A stretch of 13,268 bases of DNA from Actinomycetales bacterium (GTDB lineage: Bacteria; Actinomycetota; Actinomycetes; Actinomycetales; Cellulomonadaceae), in assembly GCA_012514835.1 (NCBI GenBank), contig JAAYZM010000341.1:1-13268 (forward strand). The letters run 5' to 3'. The notes under the pieces are model-generated. The model made no database searches. It was given only the letters and a program-made list of their open reading frames with translations, and was not told the DNA's origin. Shown in pieces: positions 5,808-12,851 of the stretch. Each line of letters starts with the position of its first letter. Position 1 is the first letter of the stretch. Both the position numbers and the translations under genes were made by a program.

Positions 5808-7397
5808 ATGACTCAGGTGCTCGAGCTGCTCGCGGCCCAGCCGGTGCTGCTGCTCTTCACGATCGTCGGTGCGGGCGCCGCGATCGGCCACGTCAAGGTG
5901 CGCGGCATCGGGCTCGGTGCGGCCGCCGTGCTGTTCCTCGCCCTCGGGGTTGGCGCGCTCGGGGCGGCGTACGACGTCGAGCTGCGGGTGCCCGAGACGC
6001 TCGGGGTGCTCGGGCTCACGCTCTTCACGTTCACCGTGGGCATCGTGTCCGGGGCCAGCTTCTTCGCCTCATTGCGCAAGAGCCTCGGGCTCATCGGGGC
6101 CATGGTGGGCGTGCTGGGGCTCGGTGGCCTCGTGGCCGTCGTCGTCGGACGCCTGCTCGGGCTGGACGCACCCACGATCGCGGGCGCGTTCGCGGGGGCC
6201 GTGACGAACACGCCCGCGCTCGCGGCGGCGCGCGAGGCCGCCGGGGACGCCAACGCACCGACCGTGGGGTACGCGGTCACCTACCTGTTCGGCGTCGTCG
6301 GCATGCTCGTCGTGGCGCACCTCGTGCTGCGCACTCGCGCGAGCGACGCGGACGCCCCGCCCCCGCTCGTCAACCGCACCGTGCGCGTCGAGGTGACCAC
6401 GGGACCGCGGCTGCGCGACCTGCTCGCGGCGCACCCCGGCAAGCTCACGTTCTCCCGGTTGCGCCGCGGGGAGGACCAGCCCATCGAGACGGCCCCGCTC
6501 GACGCCGTGCTGCACGAGGGGGACATGGTGACCGTCGTCGGGCAGGCCGACGCCGTCGAGGCCGTGACCCTCGAGCTCGGCCACACGTCCTCGCACCTGC
6601 TCCAGGCGGACCGCCGCTACCTCGACATGCGGCGCATCACGGTGTCCAACCCGGCCGCCGCGGGCATGACGATCGGCGAGCTCGACCTCGCGGGCCGTTT
6701 CGGGGCCACGATCTCGCGGTTGCGGCGCGGTGACGTGGACATCGTCGCGAGCGACGAGCTGCGCATCCAGCCCGGCGACCGCGTGCGCGTGATCGCGCCG
6801 CGCGACACGATGCCCGCGATCTCCGCCTGGTTCGGGGACTCCTCGCGCGGCTTCTCCGACATCAACCCCGTGGTGCTCGGCGTGGGCATGGCGCTCGGTG
6901 TGCTGCTCGGGCTCGTGACGGTGCGCACGGGCTCGGGATCCTTCGCGATCGGTGCGGCGATGGGCACGCTCGTGGTGGGACTCGTGCTGGGGCGGCTCGG
7001 ACGGATCGGCCGCTGGGTCACCGTCATGCCGTTCACGGCCGCGCAAGCAATCTCCGAGTTCGGGCTCCTGCTCTTCCTCGCGCAGGCGGGGACGACGGCG
7101 GGCGCCCAGGTCGGTGGGGCCTTCGAGTCCGGGGCGTGGGTCCGCATCGCGCTGCTCGGCGTGCTCGTGACCGCGACCGTGGGCCTCGCCCTGTGGTTCG
7201 TGATGCGGCGGGTGTTCCACGTGGGCGGCACCACGCTGTCCGGGATCGTGGGCGGCACGCAGACGCAGCCCGCCGTGCTCGCGTTCGCGAACGGGCGCAC
7301 GGGCTTCGACTCGCGCGTCGCGCTCGGGTACGCGCTCGTCTACCCCGCGGCGATGATCGCGAAGATCGTGCTCGGGACGGTGCTGGGCGGGCTCTAG
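5808..7397 (+). CDS. Aspartate:alanine exchanger (AspT/YidE/YbjL) family transporter
   Basis: A 529-residue inner-membrane protein with the full family layout. An N-terminal helix bundle (about 10-175) carries the signature GAFAGAVTNTPALAAAREAAGD. Two soluble RCK_C (TrkA-C) domains follow, at about 190-258 (LTFSRLRRGE, LHEGDMVTVVG) and 275-343 (ITVSNPAAAGMTIGELDL, IQPGDRVRVIAP). A second helix bundle (about 352-529) carries the matching GIVGGTQTQPAVLAFANG. The repeated G..T.TPA/G..TQTQPA motifs are the duplicated membrane domains of this family. Known members exchange aspartate for alanine, or succinate and related dicarboxylates; the substrate here cannot be read from sequence. Full length is about 530-560 residues, so it is intact. 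The start has GGGGGA at 5796-5801, 6 bases upstream. A TAGGAT at 5723-5728, inside the end of the previous gene, could be its own -10. The TAG stop overlaps the convergent gene's stop. Confidence 0.9.
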   Translation: MTQVLELLAAQPVLLLFTIVGAGAAIGHVKVRGIGLGAAAVLFLALGVGALGAAYDVELRVPETLGVLGLTLFTFTVGIVSGASFFASLRKSLGLIGAMVGVLGLGGLVAVVVGRLLGLDAPTIAGAFAGAVTNTPALAAAREAAGDANAPTVGYAVTYLFGVVGMLVVAHLVLRTRASDADAPPPLVNRTVRVEVTTGPRLRDLLAAHPGKLTFSRLRRGEDQPIETAPLDAVLHEGDMVTVVGQADAVEAVTLELGHTSSHLLQADRRYLDMRRITVSNPAAAGMTIGELDLAGRFGATISRLRRGDVDIVASDELRIQPGDRVRVIAPRDTMPAISAWFGDSSRGFSDINPVVLGVGMALGVLLGLVTVRTGSGSFAIGAAMGTLVVGLVLGRLGRIGRWVTVMPFTAAQAISEFGLLLFLAQAGTTAGAQVGGAFESGAWVRIALLGVLVTATVGLALWFVMRRVFHVGGTTLSGIVGGTQTQPAVLAFANGRTGFDSRVALGYALVYPAAMIAKIVLGTVLGGL

Positions 7398-9334
7398 CCC
7401 ACGGGGACGGTGCGCTGCAGCGTGACGGTACGCGAGGCCTTGCCCGTGCGGTCCGCGTCGTCGGTCAGCTCGGCGTAGATCGTCAGCGGCCCGTCCACGA
7501 CGTCCCACAGCTGGGTCGTGTCGAACGTGACGCGCGCCGTCCCGCCGTCCGTGAGGCCGCCGTCCCAACGGCTCACCCACTCGCACGGATACGCCATCTC
7601 GGCGTCGAGGCACACGAGGAGCTGATCGAGGTCCGGGGTGCCGCCCACGCCCTTCTGGGTGAGCACGTCCACCGTGAGGGTGTCACCCACCACCGCGCCC
7701 GCCGTCGGCGCGAGGAACGTGACCCGAGGCACGATCTCGGCAACCTTCGTCGCGGCACTCTTCCGGCCGCTCGAGGTGCCCTTCTCCGTCACGGCCGCGA
7801 CGGACACGGTGTAGGTCTGGCCGTTCGTCAGCCCCGTGATCGTGCCGCTCGTGAGGGTGCCGCCAGGGGAGTCGATCGTGACGGACCTCTTGGCGCCCGT
7901 GGTCGAGGTCGCGGTGAGCTTGTACGCCCTGATGGGCATGCCCTTGTCCGCCGGGCGCTTCCACGTGACGTGCAGCTTTCCGTCGCCGTTCGTGGCCTTC
8001 ACGGTGCTCGGGGTGCTGGGCTTCGACGCCTTGGCCTTGCGCGTCACGGTGACCTTCGCCTTGCCCGACTTCACCGAGGAGAACTTGATGCGGATGCCCT
8101 CCGGCGAGGTCCACGAGGAGCCGCGGCGCAGGGTGACGTCCCGCCAGTCGTCGAGGTTGAAGAAGCCGCTGAGCTTCGGTGACGCGGTGGGGAACATGTC
8201 GAGGATCGCCGAGCGGGTGCCCCCTTCGCCGAGCTTCCAGTCCTGGACGCGCACCTGGAGCCCGTCGGCCTCGAGGCCCTTGTCGAGGCCCGTCGCGGTC
8301 CGGTACTCGACCCAGTAGGTGCGAGACTTCGACGCCTTGATCTTGACCGCCTTGACGCCCTTGCTCGCCTTCGCGACGGGGACCAGCGTGTAGGACTTCT
8401 TCTTGCTCGAGCTGTTGGACCTCAGCTGGGACTTGGAGAGCCAGCCGAGCGCGGCGAGCCGCGGCCCGGAGAACCAGCCGTTGATGCCGAACGCGCCCAT
8501 CGTGTCCGTCGTGTCCCCGTACTCGACCATCGTGCAGCGCTTGGACTTGCCGAACGTGATGCGCTTGGTCCTCGAGGAGGCGCACTCGGCGTAGTTGGCG
8601 TGCTCGAGTCCGAGGTTGTGCCCCAGCTCGTGCGTGACGATGTCCGTGTCGATGAAGCCGTTGAGCCACGTGTAGCGACCGGGCATCGACCCGACGCCGG
8701 CCTCCGGCGGGATCGTGTCCGCGCACGCCTTGGACGTCACGTACGTGATGATGCGGTCGTACTTCTTGGTCTTGATGCCCTTCTTCTTGGCCTTCGCCTC
8801 GACGTGCTTGATGAGGTGCCCCATCTGGGGGTACAGGCCGCACTTCGTGGCCGGCTTGGGGATCTTCACCCAGCTCAGGATCTTGCTCGAGTGCCCGATC
8901 CGACCGTTCGACACGGTGCGGAAGTACGTGTCGACCTTCTTCATCATCGTCTTGAGCTTCTTCGTGGTGACCTTGTCCTTGCCCGCGCCGGACCAGTAGA
9001 CGGGCACCACGAGCGTCTTGAGCTTCTTCTTCGCCCTCGGCGCGGCGGCCACGGTCGAGGCGAGGTCGAGCGCGGCAGCCACGGCCCCGCCCGCGCGGTT
9101 CGCGCGGGGTACGCCACCGTGCCAGGGATCGACGACGACGACGTTCCCGTCCGGATCGAGCAGCCCGCTCGCCGTCGTCGTCCCCGAGGCGTGGGTGTGC
9201 GCGTCGCGTGCCGTGACCGTGGGTGCGTCCGTGGTGACGGCGCTCGCGGCCGGGACGAGCCCCGCGAGCGCGAGGGAGGCGAGACCGATCGCCGTGGCGG
9301 TGCGGGCGAGGCGGGGGCGGAGGGTGGCGTTCAC
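7394..9334 (-). CDS. Secreted M11-type (gametolysin-like) zinc metalloprotease with FN3 and Ig-like domains
   Basis: A 646-residue pre-protein. Residues 1-32 are a Sec signal peptide (Arg-rich start, hydrophobic core, end at AASA). The catalytic region holds HELGHNLGLEH at 235-245, the extended zincin motif with three His ligands and the catalytic Glu. The downstream EYGDTTDTMG provides the Met-turn of gametolysin-like M11 peptidases. A fibronectin type III domain spans about 440-534 and an Ig-like beta domain about 535-642; both probably bind cell wall or substrate. The mature N-terminal half is strikingly Lys-rich. The start is GTG 9334, because GTGGAG (9341-9346) sits 6 bases before it; the longer frame from GTG 9346 lacks a ribosome site and uses those same bases as codons. 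It follows the amidase gene by 96 bases on the same strand. The role is probably extracellular protein degradation; the substrate is unknown. Confidence 0.87.
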   Translation of the reverse strand: MNATLRPRLARTATAIGLASLALAGLVPAASAVTTDAPTVTARDAHTHASGTTTASGLLDPDGNVVVVDPWHGGVPRANRAGGAVAAALDLASTVAAAPRAKKKLKTLVVPVYWSGAGKDKVTTKKLKTMMKKVDTYFRTVSNGRIGHSSKILSWVKIPKPATKCGLYPQMGHLIKHVEAKAKKKGIKTKKYDRIITYVTSKACADTIPPEAGVGSMPGRYTWLNGFIDTDIVTHELGHNLGLEHANYAECASSRTKRITFGKSKRCTMVEYGDTTDTMGAFGINGWFSGPRLAALGWLSKSQLRSNSSSKKKSYTLVPVAKASKGVKAVKIKASKSRTYWVEYRTATGLDKGLEADGLQVRVQDWKLGEGGTRSAILDMFPTASPKLSGFFNLDDWRDVTLRRGSSWTSPEGIRIKFSSVKSGKAKVTVTRKAKASKPSTPSTVKATNGDGKLHVTWKRPADKGMPIRAYKLTATSTTGAKRSVTIDSPGGTLTSGTITGLTNGQTYTVSVAAVTEKGTSSGRKSAATKVAEIVPRVTFLAPTAGAVVGDTLTVDVLTQKGVGGTPDLDQLLVCLDAEMAYPCEWVSRWDGGLTDGGTARVTFDTTQLWDVVDGPLTIYAELTDDADRTGKASRTVTLQRTVPVG

Positions 9335-9430
9335 GGTGGGCTCCACGCGGCGAGGGGACGGTGTGGATCGATCGTCCCAGGGGTCGAGGTCGCGAGTGAA
9401 CGGCCCGAAAGGGTGAAGATGTGCTCGCCG
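9335..9430 (-). promoter_or_regulatory. Amidase-metalloprotease gap with a repeated GTGAA motif
   Basis: On the plus strand GTGAA occurs at 9396-9400 and again at 9413-9417, 17 bases apart, bracketing GGCCCGAAAGGG. Read on the coding strand this is TTCAC(N12)TTCAC with CCCTTTCGGGCC between. It could be a direct-repeat operator or promoter for the metalloprotease. CCC-GAAA-GGG could also form a short hairpin about 20 bases after the amidase stop. No convincing -10/-35 pair was found. Confidence 0.25.
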
Positions 9431-11389
9431 TCAGCCGAGCCGGGCGCGCGGGAACGCGATCGCGCTGAGGCGCACGGGACGGTCCGCGTCGCGGACCACC
9501 ACGCGGACCGTGCCCGAGTACCTCTTCGGCAGCTCGACCTCGATGCGTCCGCGCGGCGTGGCGTCCGCGTTCGCGAAGGACACCGTGGCGACCCGCTTCT
9601 TGCCGGTGTAGACGGCCACCCGACCGAGGCCGGGGCCCTTCGCCCCGACGAGCACCACGCTCGTGGCGTGCTTGACCTTCCGCACCCTGAGCGTGGCGCC
9701 CTTCTCGCGGGAGACGAGCGCGGTGCGCCCGAAGTACCGGGCTCCTCGCGCGGTGGACCACCCGTCGGAGCGTTCGATGCGTCGTTCCGGGACAGGCCGC
9801 GTGGTGGTCCCGATCCGACGGACCTTGCCGGGGCGGCCCAGCGCGTCGACGGCCCGCACCGCGAGCGTCCACGTCTGCCCGCGCGGCACCCGCACCACGG
9901 CCTCGGTACCGCGGGTCTGCTCGGTGACCACCCACGCGTAGCGCGTCTGCTCGGCCTTCTTGCCGTGCTTGGCCGAGCGGCGCAGCACCTCGTACCCGGT
10001 GGCACCCTCGACCTCGTGCCACGCGAGGGCCACGTTCGCGGACAACGAGACACCCTCCGCGCTCGCGCGCAGCGGGTCGACCTTCGGTGCCCTGAGCTGC
10101 GCGGGGGTCTCGCCGTGGCGGCGGACCGCGCGGTCGACCTTCGCGTCCACGGCCCGGCGGATCGCGGGCAGCCTTGCGTACAGGCGCGCGCCGGGGCAGC
10201 TCGTGTGGTTCGTGTCGCGGTGCCCGCGGATCACGGGGAGCGCGGGCGTGAGCCGCCCTTCCTTCCAGCGCGGCTCCGAGCCCGTGGACGTCGCGGTGCG
10301 CAGGCGGACCTTGCCGCGTGGGTCCACTCCCCAACGGTGCGCTTGCCACGCGAGGACGTCGACCACGGCGGCGACGACCCGCTTGGACGGCGTGGTGCGC
10401 GTGAAGTCGCCCATCACGGCCACGCCGATCGTGTCCGCGTTGAAGCCGCCGGCCTGGGCGCCCACGGGCAGCCCGTCGATCGCGCCGCGGCGCCCCTCGT
10501 ACACCGTGCCGAAGCGGTCCACGAGGAACTGGTAGCCGATGTCCGGCCAGCCGCGGCCCTTCGTGTGGAACGCCCAGATGGAGCGGACCACGGCGGGTGC
10601 GCGCTCCTTCGTGTACGTGTTGGTGCCCGCCGTGTGGTGCACGTACATCGCCTTGAGCCACGTCGAGCTCGACACCGGCTCGGTCTTCGACTCGTTCGCG
10701 CCCCAGCCCTTGCGCGTGACGATCTTCGGGCGCAGCTCGTCACCGGTCGCCGCCCTGGCCGGCGTGGTACCGGCCGTGACGACGCTCGCGAGCCCGAGGG
10801 GTGCCGTCGAGCCCCGTGTCGAGGAGGCGTGCACGAAGTCGATCCGCAGCCCCCGCGTCACGCCGTCGGACACCACGCGGGCCTGGGCGCCCGTCGCGCC
10901 GTCGGCGATGAACGGCTCCGTCGCGAGGCGCCCGTCGGGGGCGGTGGCGGGGTCGACGGCGAGGTCGAACCACTCGCCCCAGCCCGCCGCGTCGCGCACG
11001 CGCAGCTCGAGGTGCTCGGGCTGCGGGCCGGTCGCGTCCCAGCTCAGCGCCGAGAGCGTGAACGGGGACGTCTCGACGCGCGGGCCCGTGGTGGTGCCCG
11101 GGCGCGCGTCGAGGTCGAGCGACCACGAGGCGAGCCCGTCCACCGGCGCGGGGGCGAGCGCGCTCACCGTGGGGCCGGTCGCGATCGCACTGGTGGCGAG
11201 CGCTCTGACGGTCTGCCCGGCATCGAGGGCAGGGCCTGTGTGGGCGACCGTGCCCGCGTGCGCCGTCGTCGGCCCCACCCGGCCGAGCGTGGCGAGCTCT
11301 GCGCCTGCGGCTTCCCCGGCGTGCGTCGTCGGTCCCACCCCGCCGAGCGCGAGGAGGCCAGCCACCGCCGCCGCTGCGCCGCGCCTCAT
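9431..11389 (-). CDS. Secreted PGRP-type N-acetylmuramoyl-L-alanine amidase
   Basis: A 652-residue pre-protein. An Ala/Leu signal peptide (about 1-25) is followed by an Ala/Pro/Thr-rich region and a beta-rich domain (about 85-200, ELRVRDAAGWGEWFDL). The catalytic peptidoglycan-recognition/amidase domain spans about 222-415. By alignment with T7 lysozyme, zinc ligands are H251 (VHHTAG), H390 (RGHRDTN) and C398 (SCPG), with catalytic Tyr Y286 (IGYQF); T396 replaces the phage Lys. It should cut the bond between MurNAc and L-Ala of the stem peptide outside the membrane. A FN3-like domain (about 435-530) and a Lys/Arg-rich beta domain (about 535-652) follow; no LGFP or SPOR repeats are seen. ATG 11389 is the only start that includes the signal peptide. 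It lacks a clear Shine-Dalgarno and may be leaderless. It lies upstream of the secreted metalloprotease, and both act at the cell surface. Confidence 0.9.
   Translation of the reverse strand: MRRGAAAAVAGLLALGGVGPTTHAGEAAGAELATLGRVGPTTAHAGTVAHTGPALDAGQTVRALATSAIATGPTVSALAPAPVDGLASWSLDLDARPGTTTGPRVETSPFTLSALSWDATGPQPEHLELRVRDAAGWGEWFDLAVDPATAPDGRLATEPFIADGATGAQARVVSDGVTRGLRIDFVHASSTRGSTAPLGLASVVTAGTTPARAATGDELRPKIVTRKGWGANESKTEPVSSSTWLKAMYVHHTAGTNTYTKERAPAVVRSIWAFHTKGRGWPDIGYQFLVDRFGTVYEGRRGAIDGLPVGAQAGGFNADTIGVAVMGDFTRTTPSKRVVAAVVDVLAWQAHRWGVDPRGKVRLRTATSTGSEPRWKEGRLTPALPVIRGHRDTNHTSCPGARLYARLPAIRRAVDAKVDRAVRRHGETPAQLRAPKVDPLRASAEGVSLSANVALAWHEVEGATGYEVLRRSAKHGKKAEQTRYAWVVTEQTRGTEAVVRVPRGQTWTLAVRAVDALGRPGKVRRIGTTTRPVPERRIERSDGWSTARGARYFGRTALVSREKGATLRVRKVKHATSVVLVGAKGPGLGRVAVYTGKKRVATVSFANADATPRGRIEVELPKRYSGTVRVVVRDADRPVRLSAIAFPRARLG
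11261..11350 (-). repeat. Imperfect 60-bp-period duplication in the amidase N-terminus
   Basis: Bases 11261-11290 and 11321-11350 match at 24 of 30 positions with a period of exactly 60. In the protein this repeats LALGGVGPTTHAG as LATLGRVGPTTAHAG, just where the signal peptide would be cut. It looks like a small in-frame tandem duplication. Confidence 0.5.
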
Positions 11390-11395
11390 GTCTCG

Positions 11396-11401
11396 ATGCT
11401 A
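11396..11401 (-). promoter_or_regulatory. Possible -10 of a leaderless amidase transcript
   Basis: On the minus strand TAGCAT lies 6 bases before the amidase ATG, matching TAnnnT, and no Shine-Dalgarno is present. No good -35 was seen. The same arrangement occurs at the 4680 gene. Confidence 0.3.
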
Positions 11402-11430
11402 CCCGCGCTCTGCCCCCACCGCCGCGCGCC

Positions 11431-11516
11431 CTCCCTCCGACTTGCGGTGACTTCTGCGCGCACAACGTTCCTTGCGGTGCCTTGTGCGCGCACAGCTCAC
11501 CGCAAGCTGGAGGGAG
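11431..11516. repeat. Nested palindromic element with a 30-bp direct repeat
   Basis: Two 30-bp units, 11441-11470 and 11471-11500, match at 24 of 30 bases (22 of the first 24). The second unit opens a 36-bp near-palindrome, 11471-11506: CTTGCGGTG pairs with CACCGCAAG, and TGTGCGCGCACA lies at the centre, with only three non-Watson-Crick positions. An outer inverted repeat also exists: CTCCCTCC plus CTTGCGGTG (11431-11449) pairs with CACCGCAAG plus GGAGGGAG (11498-11516), interrupted by two bases. It has no coding capacity and lies between the ROK stop and the amidase start. It may be a dispersed extragenic palindrome, an operator or a miniature mobile element. There is no U-run to mark a classical terminator. 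Confidence 0.7.
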
Positions 11517-11520
11517 ATGT

Positions 11521-11546
11521 GGTGGGGGAGGGGTGGGTGGGGAGGA
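11521..11546 (+). other. G-quadruplex-type tract next to the ROK stop
   Basis: GGGGG-A-GGGG-T-GGG-T-GGGG has four G-runs of three or more with single-base loops, the pattern of a very stable intramolecular quadruplex. It is on the plus strand, the template strand for the ROK gene, and ends about 7 bases past that gene's stop. It could hinder RNA polymerase and act as a terminator-like element; that role is inferred. Confidence 0.5.
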
Positions 11547-11552
11547 GCCGGG

Positions 11553-12773
11553 TCAGTGGATGACGGGGCGGCCCGGGCCGGGCAGGCGCGGGGCCAGCTC
11601 GGTGTGGAGCACGAGGGCAGCTCCGCCGACGGCGGCCGCCTGGGCGGCGTTGGCTGACACGGCGACCCGGATGCGGTGGTTGAGCCGCGCGAAGAACGTG
11701 CCCTTGAGCTGCGCCGCGATGGCGGGCTCGTAGATCTCGGCCGCGATCGCGATGACGGGGCCGGTGAGCACGATGTGCCCGAGGTCCATGATGTTCGCGA
11801 GGGTCTGGGCGGCCACGGCCACGACCTCGGCGGACCGCTCGAGCAGCCCGCGCGCCGGCTGCTCGCCGCGCTTGGCGGCCGCGGCGAGCTCGGCGAAGTT
11901 CTCCGCGACGCTCGACCCCGTGAGGGGCACACCCAGCTCGAGGGCCTCGCGGACCACGGCACCCGGACCGGCGACCGCCTCGACGCACCCGCGCGAGCCG
12001 CACCAGCACATGGGCCCGCCCACGTCGATGCACACGTGCCCGATCTCCCCCGCGTTCGAGCTCGCGCCCCGGTACACGGCCCCGTTGACGAGCACGCCCG
12101 CGCCGATGCCCGTGCCGAGGAACAGGGTGCCGAACGCGGTGGTGTGCTCGACGCCGCCCACCCAGTACTCGCCGATCGCGGACGCCGTCGCGTCGTTCTC
12201 GAGCAGGACGGGCAGGCCGGAGAGCGACTCGACGGTCTCCCGCAGCGGGAACCCCGCCCACGGCTGCATGAACGGCGGCACGAACGTCATGCCCACGGGC
12301 AGGTGGATGGGCCCGGGAGAGACGAAGCCGATGCCGAGCACCTTCGAGCGGTCGATGCCCTCCGCCTCGAGCGCCGCGTCGACGTCCCGCACCGTTCGCT
12401 CGAGCACCGAGCGCGGGGAGTCGGAGCCCGCGCCCGGCAGCGAGCCGCTCGCGACGATGCTCCCGCCCAGGTCCGCCACGGTGTAGTGGATGCCCGCGTG
12501 GTCGAGGTTGATGCCGATCGCGTAGCGCGAGCTCGGTTCGAGCTGGAGCAGGACGCGAGGCTTGCCACCGGTGGACTCGCCGCGGCCGGACTCGACCACC
12601 AGGCCGTCGTTGATGAGGCGGCGCACCACGGTCGAGATGGTGGCGCCAGTCAGGCCAGTGGTCTGGGTCAGCTCGACGCGGCTGATGGTCCCGGCAGCGC
12701 GGATCGCGTCGAGCACCATCGAGCGGCTGCTCGCGTGCCCGGCGGCACCCGAAGGCGGTGAGTCGTGGTCCAC
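11553..12773 (-). CDS. ROK-family transcriptional repressor
   Basis: A 406-residue cytoplasmic regulator. The N-terminal winged helix-turn-helix (about 15-75) shows GTISRVELTQTTGLTGATIS and a wing ending in GKPR. The ROK sugar-kinase fold follows: GPGP (SPGPI near 152-156), LENDATASAIGE with D194 at the catalytic-base position, GTGIGAG (220-226), and the family signature EIGH...CWCGSRGCVE with zinc ligands H246, C256, C258 and C263. The first phosphate motif of kinases (DxGxT) is not present near residue 90, so this is a NagC/XylR-type repressor, not a kinase. Such proteins release DNA on binding a sugar or sugar phosphate; the ligand here is unknown. The GTG start has AGGAG at 12779-12783, 5 bases upstream. 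No sugar-use genes are visible, so its targets lie elsewhere or include the flanking genes. Confidence 0.92.
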   Translation of the reverse strand: MDHDSPPSGAAGHASSRSMVLDAIRAAGTISRVELTQTTGLTGATISTVVRRLINDGLVVESGRGESTGGKPRVLLQLEPSSRYAIGINLDHAGIHYTVADLGGSIVASGSLPGAGSDSPRSVLERTVRDVDAALEAEGIDRSKVLGIGFVSPGPIHLPVGMTFVPPFMQPWAGFPLRETVESLSGLPVLLENDATASAIGEYWVGGVEHTTAFGTLFLGTGIGAGVLVNGAVYRGASSNAGEIGHVCIDVGGPMCWCGSRGCVEAVAGPGAVVREALELGVPLTGSSVAENFAELAAAAKRGEQPARGLLERSAEVVAVAAQTLANIMDLGHIVLTGPVIAIAAEIYEPAIAAQLKGTFFARLNHRIRVAVSANAAQAAAVGGAALVLHTELAPRLPGPGRPVIH

Positions 12774-12797
12774 GGGAACTCCTGGTCGGCTGCGCTC

Positions 12798-12803
12798 AGG
12801 GTA
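12798..12803 (-). promoter_or_regulatory. Possible -10 of the ROK gene
   Basis: TACCCT on the minus strand lies 24 bases before the GTG start, leaving room for a short leader carrying AGGAG (12779-12783). No good -35 is seen. A G-rich stretch (plus-strand G-runs at 12806-12809, 12811-12816, 12823-12826) sits just upstream. Confidence 0.25.
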
Positions 12804-12851
12804 CCGGGGCGGGGGGCGCCGCGGGGCTGCTCGCGACGGCGATCACGGGCG

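Noticed and set aside
4611..5891. A 426-codon minus-strand frame opposite the six-helix membrane gene
   Set aside because: It lacks hydrophobic or domain structure, while the plus-strand frame has six well-formed membrane helices.
6069..7613. A 514-codon minus-strand frame opposite the transporter
   Set aside because: Arg/His/Glu-rich shadow composition and complete overlap with a well-supported transporter gene.
7683..10661. A 992-codon open frame on the minus strand
   Set aside because: It crosses the amidase and metalloprotease genes in another frame, has Arg/Gly/His-rich shadow composition and no domain; both overlapped genes have clear catalytic motifs.
11441..11500. The repeated 30-bp units as a CRISPR array
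   Set aside because: There are only two directly abutting units, no spacers and no cas genes.
11471..11506. The 36-bp palindrome as an intrinsic terminator of the ROK gene
   Set aside because: No U-run follows on the minus strand, the stem starts about 47 bases after the stop, and a partial second copy lies beside it, which a simple terminator does not explain.
8600..11563. A 987-codon open frame on the plus strand
   Set aside because: It is antisense to the amidase and metalloprotease genes, low in complexity (Arg/Ala/Gly-rich), and arises from the scarcity of stop codons in GC-rich DNA.
11553..12773. Reading the ROK protein as a sugar kinase
   Set aside because: It has an N-terminal winged helix-turn-helix and lacks the DxGxT phosphate motif expected for ROK kinases.
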